Of a DNA stretch of 24,310 nt, positions 7,589-13,609 are shown piece by piece. Where the stretch lies: positions 1 to 24,310 of IMG/VR virus record IMGVR_UViG_3300032293_002087. The stretch is one strand, 5' to 3'. This DNA is from a virus. The notes under the pieces are model-generated. The model made no database searches and was not told the DNA's origin. It worked only from the letters and a program-made list of their open reading frames with translations. Position 1 is the stretch's first letter, and each line of letters starts with the position of its first letter. The translations under genes and the position numbers were made by a program.

Positions 7589-8228
7589 GTATTTTCCTGT
7601 ATTTTTCTATTGTTTGTTTCAATTTTTTAACATGGTTTATCGGCTTACCCTCGAATACCTGTTTCAAACCATCTTCGCAAGAGATTAAAATTGCGTAATT
7701 TTCCACAATTATTCCAGTTCTTTCTTGGAACATCAAGGCATATGCAGAAGCCTGAAGAAAATAGTTTTCAATGTCTGACTTGCGCTTTTCCTTGCTGCTT
7801 GCCTTGAAATCTATGATTGAAAGCTTCCCGTCATATTCAGCGATGCAATCTGTTCTTCCTGCCAAACCAAGGGTTTTAGACCATAGTGGAGTTTCGATTG
7901 CCAATATGTTGTTTATCTTGTCTATTTCTGGTTGCAGCTGATTAAACAAGAATTTAAAATTAGGCAACATATTTTCATAATCTAGACTCTCATTGTTTAA
8001 ATAAGATTCTATTAGACTATGAAATTTAGTGCCACGGGATGTAACTCTACGGCTTTCTTCTGGGTTGTTTTTTCTCCATTCAGCAAAAAACTGCTGTTTT
8101 TCCCAGCCCATTACAGTGGTTACACTTGGAAATATACCACCGGGGGTTTCGTAAAACCTTTTCCCGTCGATGGATACTTCTTTTAATTCATTTTCTAAAT
8201 TTACATGATTATGTACAAAATTTTGCAT
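7560..8228 (-). CDS. PD-(D/E)XK exonuclease (RecB/Cas4-like)
   Basis: A 222-residue protein, a usual size for phage single-domain PD-(D/E)XK exonucleases. Key elements in order: RGTKFHSLIESYL (helix with motif-I-type H and E, about residues 65-77), LAGRTDCIAEYDGKLSIIDFKAS (about 122-144, giving the catalytic D, then D-x-K) and IENYFLQASAYALMF, the QxxxY motif of RecB-family nucleases. It probably resects or trims DNA ends during replication and recombination, alongside UvsX and the resolvase. It may be transcribed from its own sigma-70-like promoter in the gap upstream, and the NUMOD-repeat gene overlaps its end. The superfamily assignment is firm; the biological substrate is inferred. Confidence 0.88.
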   Translation of the reverse strand: MQNFVHNHVNLENELKEVSIDGKRFYETPGGIFPSVTTVMGWEKQQFFAEWRKNNPEESRRVTSRGTKFHSLIESYLNNESLDYENMLPNFKFLFNQLQPEIDKINNILAIETPLWSKTLGLAGRTDCIAEYDGKLSIIDFKASSKEKRKSDIENYFLQASAYALMFQERTGIIVENYAILISCEDGLKQVFEGKPINHVKKLKQTIEKYRKIHGIQRTENA

Positions 8229-8244
8229 AAAAACACTTTCACAT

Positions 8245-8272
8245 AATATAACACAAATATTTAGTCAATCAA
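8245..8272 (-). promoter_or_regulatory. Possible sigma-70-like promoter with embedded late-like octamer
   Basis: On the minus strand, TTGATT (8267-8272) and TATATT (8245-8250) are separated by 16 bases, giving a fair -35/-10 pair 16 bases before the ATG of the exonuclease gene. The spacer includes ACTAAATA (8258-8265), which resembles the late-type octamer seen before other genes. The gene could therefore have an early promoter, a late promoter or both. The call is from sequence pattern only. Confidence 0.4.
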
Positions 8273-10266
8273 CCTATAGTTACGGTTCTTGCTGTCTGGA
8301 ACAGATTTTGCAATATTGCATTGATATCTGTACCAGCCATTTGCCGTTTCATTTCATAATCGCTTATTGGGCTTCCTTGTGGTGCACCACCCATTCCAAA
8401 TCCAGGTAGGCCACCACCACCGCCACCTTTACCTTTACCTGGTGGGGGTGGTTCTGGCACTCTGTTCGGTGGAGCAAGTGGCGGTCCACCTGGTCCAGCG
8501 GGTCCACCACCACCAAAATTAATATCAATTATATTTCTTCCTATAGCTTGCTCTGTTGATTTATCTGGAGTGTTTTGTGTTTGGTCTTGATCAGTCTGAT
8601 CTCTTCCTTGTTCTTCATCTTGACCAGGAACATCTTCAGATGGTTTTTCTTGACCGATTTTTGTAGTTTCCGGTTTTTTAACAGCATCTACTTGAGCAAA
8701 TGTTCTTACGCCCTGTGCTGCTGCTGCCGGTGTTGTCTTTGCTGTACTTGCAGCGAGTGTAGTTTGCGTAGCTTTTGCTCCGGTTTCACTTGTTGCTCTG
8801 CCACCGCTACCTGAAAGATCGACTTTAAACGGACTTGTTTCAACTTTGGGAGCTCCAACTCCAGTTTCAATTGCACCAACTCTGGCTCCAACTTCACCGC
8901 CAAGCATTGGGGCGGGAGAAGTTTGAGCTGAACCGATACCAACTGCTGCAGCGCCGACAGCAGCAGCTGCACGTGCTGGCAGGCTTCTTGGTTGACCGGC
9001 GCTAGGAGATGTTGAACTACGACCGGGTTCAAAATATGGTAAAAATTCTTGTCCAGGAGACCAAGGGGATTCACCTCTTCTCCATGCAGCAACTTGCTCT
9101 GCTGGACTGCGATTTAGGAATCCTTCGCTCGGTACACTCCGTCTAATCTGATAAGAGAAATCCAGTCCAGATGGGGTTAAACCTGCTTTTAAATTTGCCA
9201 ACAAATCTTTTACAGATAAATTTCTAACATCTTGGGCCGCACCAGATATATCTGACCCAACCTTTGTACCGAGTTGTGCTAAAGATTCTCCAGTTCCCTT
9301 TGCTATATCACCAACAGCTGTTGCAGCTTCTTTTCCTTTGGCATATGCAATAGGGAGTCCTGTTGCTGCTGCTGGAATGGCTACATCTACTGCCTTGGAC
9401 CCCACGGCAAATGGGGCTACACCGCCTGCAAGTTCACCAGCGTATCTGGAACCCTTTCCTTGTTGTAATGCTTGCAATCCACCAAGACCCATTAAACCAA
9501 GACCAGTAACATTCACGGCTTGCTGGCCAAGTGCTTGCCCTACGTCTGCAGCCGATCTCGCTCTTTGTGGTAAAGTAACTTTAGTTGCTTGCTTAACGAG
9601 ACCTGGAACATATTTTCCAAGTTTTGGACCTAAAACTCTTCCTAAAGCCCCAGCACCCAGACCTAGTCCTCTAAATGCTGCACCATATGCGCCTGCGGTT
9701 GCAAGCCCCTCGGGAGTAGTCAATGAATGTTGTGCACCGCGAAGGAAGTCGTATAACATTGCAGAATTATCTTCAATTCCGCTCCATTTTGGAAGAGAAA
9801 TAGATTTTGGAGTTTTAGCTCCTGTTTCATCTTGAACTTCAAAATTTAATTCTAGTGGATTTGTTATCTCACCAGCGATTGATTCATATTCATCTCTGGT
9901 AAGTACATTTGCTAGCTGTGGATTTTCACCGAGAGCTCTAAGAAGTATTTCTTTTTCATCTGCGCTTTCTTTTTTATCAAAAGCTGCTTTTCTTGCTTTT
10001 ACGATTTCCTTTGCAAGTTCGGTTCTTAAAGTCTCATATTCTTTTTTATTTTTTGAAGCAAGCGGAACCTCAACCTGAGCCATTCCCTTTACGCCCGGAA
10101 TATTTTCATAAGCCCAGTCTACTAAATCTCTTTGAATATCCTCTGCCTTTTTTGCTTTTCCACTTCTTGTGGGCATTCCACCATCATCCAGTTTCTCAAC
10201 TAGATATTTCTCATTATAACGCTTTTGCAATAAATTTTCTACGATGATATTCGACTTACGCATCAT
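8269..10266 (-). CDS. Large Ala/Gly-rich putative virion protein
   Basis: A 665-residue protein whose start lies in an overlap with the upstream stop (ATGATG; either Met is possible). The N-terminus MMRKSNIIVE has a basic start and I-V-E, again resembling a capsid-targeting sequence with a gp21-type site. Residues 35-175 look folded and charged. Residues 185-345 are a long Gly/Ala-rich mildly hydrophobic stretch (GLATAGAYGAAFRGLGLGAG, GLGLMGLGGL, AIPAAATGLPIAY) like membrane-inserting parts of ejection proteins. Residues 350-590 are Ser/Thr/Ala/Pro-rich, and about 590-650 is a Gly/Pro tract (EPPPPGKGKGGGGGG). I recognise no family. It pairs with the 603-residue gene upstream. A virion or ejection role is inferred from composition and context. 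Confidence 0.8.
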   Translation of the reverse strand: MMRKSNIIVENLLQKRYNEKYLVEKLDDGGMPTRSGKAKKAEDIQRDLVDWAYENIPGVKGMAQVEVPLASKNKKEYETLRTELAKEIVKARKAAFDKKESADEKEILLRALGENPQLANVLTRDEYESIAGEITNPLELNFEVQDETGAKTPKSISLPKWSGIEDNSAMLYDFLRGAQHSLTTPEGLATAGAYGAAFRGLGLGAGALGRVLGPKLGKYVPGLVKQATKVTLPQRARSAADVGQALGQQAVNVTGLGLMGLGGLQALQQGKGSRYAGELAGGVAPFAVGSKAVDVAIPAAATGLPIAYAKGKEAATAVGDIAKGTGESLAQLGTKVGSDISGAAQDVRNLSVKDLLANLKAGLTPSGLDFSYQIRRSVPSEGFLNRSPAEQVAAWRRGESPWSPGQEFLPYFEPGRSSTSPSAGQPRSLPARAAAAVGAAAVGIGSAQTSPAPMLGGEVGARVGAIETGVGAPKVETSPFKVDLSGSGGRATSETGAKATQTTLAASTAKTTPAAAAQGVRTFAQVDAVKKPETTKIGQEKPSEDVPGQDEEQGRDQTDQDQTQNTPDKSTEQAIGRNIIDINFGGGGPAGPGGPPLAPPNRVPEPPPPGKGKGGGGGGLPGFGMGGAPQGSPISDYEMKRQMAGTDINAILQNLFQTARTVTIG

Positions 10267-12074
10267 TGGCCTCTTAAACGCTTTAATTGATTTTCAATAT
10301 CTTTTTTGCTTCCTGGTGCAATGCTTCCAGGAACATTTTGTGACATAAAACTTTTTATAAGAGAAGGATATTGTGATTCGATTTTTGGTGGATTGAGTTT
10401 AGCAATTTCTTCTGGAGTTTGTTGAGTTAATTCCAAAGGTGTTCCTGTCATAAATCTGCCGCTTTGTGTAGCATTTGCAGCAGCTGCTTGTTCTGGACTC
10501 ATCATACCACCGACATTGAATGGCCCAGAACTTGCCTTTGCAACACCTCTCGAAGAAGCTCTCATGTCTCCACCATATGTCGCATCTTTATTTGCTTGTG
10601 TCTGAAGATTTTTTTGTTTCATTTCATCAGCAATTTTAGCAATCATTGCTGGGGTAGCTGTTCTAGAAACCTCTTGACCAACTCTTTCAGCTTTTGGAGT
10701 ATTTCTATATCGATCCAATTCCATCTGGGACCGATCCATTTCTCTTTCCAATTCACCCGCTTTTTGAGCCATTTGAGTGTTTTGGGCTGAATAAGCCTGG
10801 TTCATCTGGTCTGCACTCAATGCTGCTTGTCTTGCCTGTTCGCTACCATAACGACCGGCACCTGCAAGACGGCTGACTAGTGAACTGTCGTCCTTGTTGA
10901 AAGGATTGTAGTTTCTTCCTGTCTGTCTCTTGAATTCACCATATGTCATGCTTGTGCCCTGGATTATTTTATCATCGGGCATAGCAACCACTTCACCGGG
11001 CTTTGTTGCATATCTTGCACCAATTGTAGCCTGTGTTATGTTTCCGTATTCGGTTCTTGGTCTATTATATCCAGATCTCTCATTGAACTTTCTGAGTTGT
11101 TCTTGAGCCTGTCTGGCAACTTCAATTGAAGCAGCGTAATCTTTAGCCTTGTCACTCTGTGATTCAATGGCAGTTGGCTGTGCTCCACCCGGTGCCGGTG
11201 GTCCTTCAACTTCTACAGTGATTGATTTTTTCAAATCATCGCGTTGTTTTCTGGCTTCGGCAGCTTGGTCTTGCAAACGTTCTCTTTCACCACGTGTTGC
11301 TATATTAGCAGCCAGAAGTCTTGCATTTTTTTCTTCGCGTTCAGCTCGGTTGGAAGCTCTTTCTTCGGGAGTTCTTCCACCTCTATCTCCCTTTGGCATT
11401 CCCCTGGCTTTTCTTAAATCAACCAAAATATCTTTGTCACCGGGTTCAACATCTATTCCACGCATAGATAATGCGGCAACTCTTGATGGGCCCGGAGCAG
11501 TTCCGGTAGAGGGAGCTGCAAGAGATGAACTTGGAGTTGCTGGTGCTGCTGTTGGTGCTGCTGCAAGAGATTCGGGAGCCTGCGTGGCTGGGGCCTGCAT
11601 GATTGGAGAAGAAACAGCTTGGTCTTCTTCTTCTTCCTCGTCTTTTTTACTTGTTTTTTTATTTTGTGCTAATTGCTGCGCCAATTGTGCTTGTGCTTGT
11701 GCGTACACAGATGAGAGATCTTGTGCTACCAATTCATTCAGCAACTTTTTTTTATTCAATGTGAATAAATTTTCTGTGATATTCTCATAGTGGCCTGTCA
11801 AATCTGGACTGGCTTCATTGAGAACATTTTTGTGCTGATCGAGAAGAGTATTTACACTCTTAACCATTCTGTTGTCGATAGAAGAAACAAACTCCTTATA
11901 AATTTCTTGGGAGTTATTTTTGGGGGTATAAAGGTAATCTGTGGATTTTAAAACATTACCAATACTTTCCTTGAGACTGGTCTTCTTGACCTCCGTCTTT
12001 GGTAAGGAATTGGTGTTTCTGCCCAAAAAGTTCTTGACTTCCCAATAAAATTGTCTATCTTGTTTATTATCCAT
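10263..12074 (-). CDS. Large coiled-coil/low-complexity putative virion protein
   Basis: A 603-residue protein starting at 12074 (MDNKQDRQFYWEVKNFLGR). Residues 1-130 look helical. A Gln/Ala run (AQAQAQLAQQLAQ) and an acidic run (KKDEEEEEDQ) follow, then an Ala/Pro/Ser linker (about 155-205). Residues 210-300 are charged and helical, probably coiled coil (AEREEKNARLLAANIATRGE). Residues 400-480 (ARQAALSADQMNQAYSAQNT, then a LEREMDRSQMELDRYR stretch) form another likely coiled coil. No catalytic motif or membrane segment is seen. Its stop overlaps the start of the 665-residue gene. No clear Shine-Dalgarno precedes it; TCTAAATA lies 10 bases upstream. An elongated structural protein is plausible, but the family is not recognised. 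Confidence 0.8.
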   Translation of the reverse strand: MDNKQDRQFYWEVKNFLGRNTNSLPKTEVKKTSLKESIGNVLKSTDYLYTPKNNSQEIYKEFVSSIDNRMVKSVNTLLDQHKNVLNEASPDLTGHYENITENLFTLNKKKLLNELVAQDLSSVYAQAQAQLAQQLAQNKKTSKKDEEEEEDQAVSSPIMQAPATQAPESLAAAPTAAPATPSSSLAAPSTGTAPGPSRVAALSMRGIDVEPGDKDILVDLRKARGMPKGDRGGRTPEERASNRAEREEKNARLLAANIATRGERERLQDQAAEARKQRDDLKKSITVEVEGPPAPGGAQPTAIESQSDKAKDYAASIEVARQAQEQLRKFNERSGYNRPRTEYGNITQATIGARYATKPGEVVAMPDDKIIQGTSMTYGEFKRQTGRNYNPFNKDDSSLVSRLAGAGRYGSEQARQAALSADQMNQAYSAQNTQMAQKAGELEREMDRSQMELDRYRNTPKAERVGQEVSRTATPAMIAKIADEMKQKNLQTQANKDATYGGDMRASSRGVAKASSGPFNVGGMMSPEQAAAANATQSGRFMTGTPLELTQQTPEEIAKLNPPKIESQYPSLIKSFMSQNVPGSIAPGSKKDIENQLKRLRGQ

Positions 12075-12084
12075 GGCTGTAAAA

Positions 12085-12092
12085 TATTTAGA
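12085..12092 (-). promoter_or_regulatory. Possible late promoter (TCTAAATA), divergent pair
   Basis: On the minus strand, TCTAAATA is one base from TATAAATA and lies 10 bases before the ATG at 12074. It sits almost back to back with a plus-strand CATAAATA at 12097-12104, so this short gap would drive both directions. Confidence 0.45.
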
Positions 12093-12096
12093 TTTT

Positions 12097-12104
12097 CATA
12101 AATA
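12097..12104 (+). promoter_or_regulatory. Possible late promoter (CATAAATA), divergent pair
   Basis: On the plus strand, CATAAATA is one base from the T4 late consensus and lies 10 bases before ATG 12115 of the HNH gene. If it is used, transcripts cannot include the alternative ATG at 12073, which favours the shorter start. Confidence 0.45.
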
Positions 12105-12114
12105 CTTAAAAGGT

Positions 12115-12600
12115 ATGAAGAAACAGGTACTCTTGCTCAATCAAGACAATACCCCCCTGAATATCATTACCGTCAGTAAAGCTTATAAACTGATGTCCCG
12201 TGACAAGGTTTGGGGGGATGAAACCAACGAGTGTTATGAAGTCGCCTCCATATCAAAAATTGTCAAAATTCCAAAGGTTTTGATTCTTAAGTATTATGTA
12301 AAATTGCCTTATAAAAAGGCATCCGCATCCAGACAAAATATCCTTCGTAGAGATCATTATTGCTGCCAATACTGCGGTATCGATATGACCCTAAAAGAGG
12401 CTACAGTGGATCACGTAATACCCAAATCCAAAGGTGGGGCATCCTCTTGGGTCAATATGGTTGCAGCCTGCAGAGATTGCAATTTGGCCAAGGGAAACCG
12501 AACGCCAAAGGAAGCAAAAATGGAACTTAAAAACAAGCCAAAGGAGCCATCCTATGGATTCTTGTTTGAAACCATGCTAATTAGTTTTAGGAAGAAATAA
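12115..12600 (+). CDS. HNH endonuclease
   Basis: A 161-residue protein from ATG 12115. The motifs are those of a standard zinc-containing HNH nuclease: SRQNILRRDHYCCQYCG, TVDHVIPKSKGG, SSWVNMVAACRDCNLAKGNR and TPKEAKMEL. The two CxxC pairs (YCCQYCG and CRDCN) bind structural zinc; DH in TVDHV is catalytic. The start MKKQVLLLNQDNTPLNIITV fits the usual N-terminus of the family (LVLN.D.TPL). A longer form from ATG 12073 is possible, but that codon shares CATG with the start of the divergent gene. Such proteins can be free-standing mobile endonucleases or have roles in packaging or replication; this one interrupts no recognisable gene. It is followed one base later by the zinc-ribbon gene. Confidence 0.9.
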   Translation: MKKQVLLLNQDNTPLNIITVSKAYKLMSRDKVWGDETNECYEVASISKIVKIPKVLILKYYVKLPYKKASASRQNILRRDHYCCQYCGIDMTLKEATVDHVIPKSKGGASSWVNMVAACRDCNLAKGNRTPKEAKMELKNKPKEPSYGFLFETMLISFRKK

Positions 12601-12601
12601 T

Positions 12602-12907
12602 ATGCCTAATTATGCTTATAAGTGTGAAAAATGTGATCATTCATTTGATGAAATGTTGAAGTATGAGGAACGGGACACTCCCACAACAAAACCTTGTCCA
12701 AATTGCAAGAAAAAGAAAGTGCTCAGAGACTGGGCTGCTGGAACCCCTTCCCTTGCTATGGATGCAACATTAACTCCAAGTAAAGTTGTTGGAAGCCAGT
12801 TCAAGGAAGTAATAGATAAAATTAAAAACAGCGGTCAAGTTCCAAAAAGATTGCATGCAAAACTTGATGCCAGTGCCAATATGAATGCTGGTCGTATCGT
12901 CCGTTAA
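12602..12907 (+). CDS. FmdB-type zinc ribbon protein
   Basis: A 101-residue protein starting 1 base after the HNH stop, with GGAAGAAA in front. The N-terminus MPNYAYKCEKCDHSFDEMLK followed by PCPNCKKKKVLRDW is the CxxC...CxxC zinc ribbon of the FmdB family (MPxYxYxCxxCGxxFE). The last 50 residues are an unrelated basic tail (SQFKEVIDKIKNSGQVPKRL). FmdB-like proteins are annotated as putative regulators in bacteria and are frequent in T4-like phages, where their role is not established. It is probably cotranscribed with the HNH gene. Its stop overlaps the stop of the convergent resolvase gene. Confidence 0.85.
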   Translation: MPNYAYKCEKCDHSFDEMLKYEERDTPTTKPCPNCKKKKVLRDWAAGTPSLAMDATLTPSKVVGSQFKEVIDKIKNSGQVPKRLHAKLDASANMNAGRIVR

Positions 12908-13443
12908 GCCTTGGACTGGATCATTGCCTTCAAAATATAATAACTATCTATAATATCCGTAACAGGATTGCTCAGTGAATTTTGACCAAAGACCGAAATT
13001 AAATCGGTCTTTGTTTCTTTGCTAAAGGCTTCGTACATTGCCTGTTTATCCGCGTTTCCCTTGCCCGTGGCGAGTTTCTTTACCTTGGACGGCTCTACGA
13101 TGGTCACGGGAACGGCGAGCTTATGGAGCTTGTATTTCAGGATTCCGCAGTTCTCCGCAAGATTAAAAACTCGCCCGTGGGAACCATAAGAATAGCCCTC
13201 TATGGCTACATCTGCAGCCCCAACACATAAATTTGTGGCCCATTCCGAAATTGTATCAAATCTTTCCGTATCGTAGGCATATTCCTCAAAACCTTCCCCA
13301 TTGATATTTGGGGCAATTTTTGTGGCATACTTCTTTGTATTGGTCAAAAAGTAGAATGAGCAATTGGCAAAGCAAAATTCTCGCTTCTCGTCATAAAGAC
13401 AAATAGCCGGGCTGGTTATAGAATAATCAATGCCTGCTAACAT
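12904..13443 (-). CDS. RuvC-like Holliday junction resolvase
   Basis: About 179 residues with an RNase H/RuvC fold signature: LAGIDYSITSPAICLYD (first beta strand with the catalytic D), VAIEGYSYGSHGRVFNLAE (second acidic residue, E), VEPSKVKKLATGKGNADK, and NPVTDIIDSYYI near the end with two further Asp. It would cut branched DNA before packaging, the job of gp49 (endonuclease VII) in T4; RuvC-like replacements occur in other phages. The open frame begins at 13452 (MFSMLAG), but I prefer ATG 13443 because a perfect TATAAATA ends only 3 bases before 13452 and the family begins near LAGIDYS. No Shine-Dalgarno is evident for either start. It is convergent with the zinc-ribbon gene. Confidence 0.85.
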   Translation of the reverse strand: MLAGIDYSITSPAICLYDEKREFCFANCSFYFLTNTKKYATKIAPNINGEGFEEYAYDTERFDTISEWATNLCVGAADVAIEGYSYGSHGRVFNLAENCGILKYKLHKLAVPVTIVEPSKVKKLATGKGNADKQAMYEAFSKETKTDLISVFGQNSLSNPVTDIIDSYYILKAMIQSKA

Positions 13444-13455
13444 GGAGAACATATA

Positions 13456-13463
13456 TATTTATA
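13456..13463 (-). promoter_or_regulatory. T4-type late promoter (TATAAATA)
   Basis: A perfect minus-strand match to the T4 late-promoter octamer in a non-coding gap, 12 bases before ATG 13443 of the RuvC-like gene. With T4 spacing the RNA would start near 13450, giving a leader of only a few bases. Late expression fits a resolvase needed before packaging. Confidence 0.7.
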
Positions 13464-13470
13464 CCTTGGC

Positions 13471-13555
13471 CAGCAGCGGTGGTTCCTGAGCATTACGATG
13501 AGCGTATACTTCGATTGGCCCAAAAGGAATGCGTGGAACAACCCCACCGCCGCTG
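13471..13555 (-). ncRNA. Candidate structured RNA or fold-back element
   Basis: In the 157-base gap between two minus-strand genes, CAGCGGCGGTGG (13555-13544 on the minus strand) pairs with CCACCGCTGCTG (13482-13471) over 12 base pairs. The single imperfect pair is a G-U wobble in minus-strand RNA but an A-C mismatch in plus-strand RNA. Directly inside, TTCC pairs with GGAA next to a GGTTG bulge, then GCATT pairs with AATGC, leaving a loop of about 30 bases. CATAAATA sits just upstream, so an RNA could start near 13557. No known RNA family is recognised. A start-less open frame also crosses the element on the minus strand, so a remnant of a coding sequence is possible. Confidence 0.4.
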
Positions 13556-13562
13556 ACTAAAA

Positions 13563-13570
13563 TATTTATG
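13563..13570 (-). promoter_or_regulatory. Probable T4-type late promoter (CATAAATA)
   Basis: On the minus strand, CATAAATA is one base from the late consensus. It lies immediately after a strong terminator-like hairpin and about 6 bases before the fold-back element at 13471-13555. No start codon is placed to use it, so it would drive a short RNA or the RuvC-like gene some 120 bases downstream. Confidence 0.5.
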
Positions 13571-13572
13571 AA

Positions 13573-13601
13573 AAAATCCTCCCCTTGATGGGGAGGATTT
13601 T
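13573..13601. terminator. Bidirectional rho-independent terminator
   Basis: A 12-base-pair perfect stem AAAATCCTCCCC / GGGGAGGATTTT with a 5-base loop, flanked by A-rich sequence on one side and a T tract on the other, so it can work in both directions. On the minus strand it begins 9 bases after the stop of the 364-residue gene and ends in six T residues. It is the natural end of that transcript and lies just before the next late promoter. Confidence 0.85.
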
Positions 13602-13609
13602 TATTTTTA

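Noticed and set aside
11149-11790. Long plus-strand open frame (213 codons) opposite the 603-residue gene, and a similar one near 9338-9835
   Set aside because: They are shadows of Ala/Pro/Ser-rich minus-strand coding sequence; no ribosome-binding sites, and the minus frames have convincing junctions with neighbours.
12115-12600. HNH gene as a homing endonuclease inside an intron
   Set aside because: It sits between complete genes in its own promoter unit and splits no recognisable coding sequence.
13502-13560. Plus-strand 20-codon frame starting MSVYFDWPKRN inside the structured gap
   Set aside because: ATG is present but no ribosome-binding site or upstream promoter is seen, and the pairing pattern favours minus-strand RNA. 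It is too short to support as a gene.
13464-13560. Minus-strand start-less frame ending QEPPLLAKV, as a gene
   Set aside because: It has no ATG, GTG or TTG start in frame after the promoter, and the frame passes through the terminator hairpin. Kept only as an alternative reading of the structured element.
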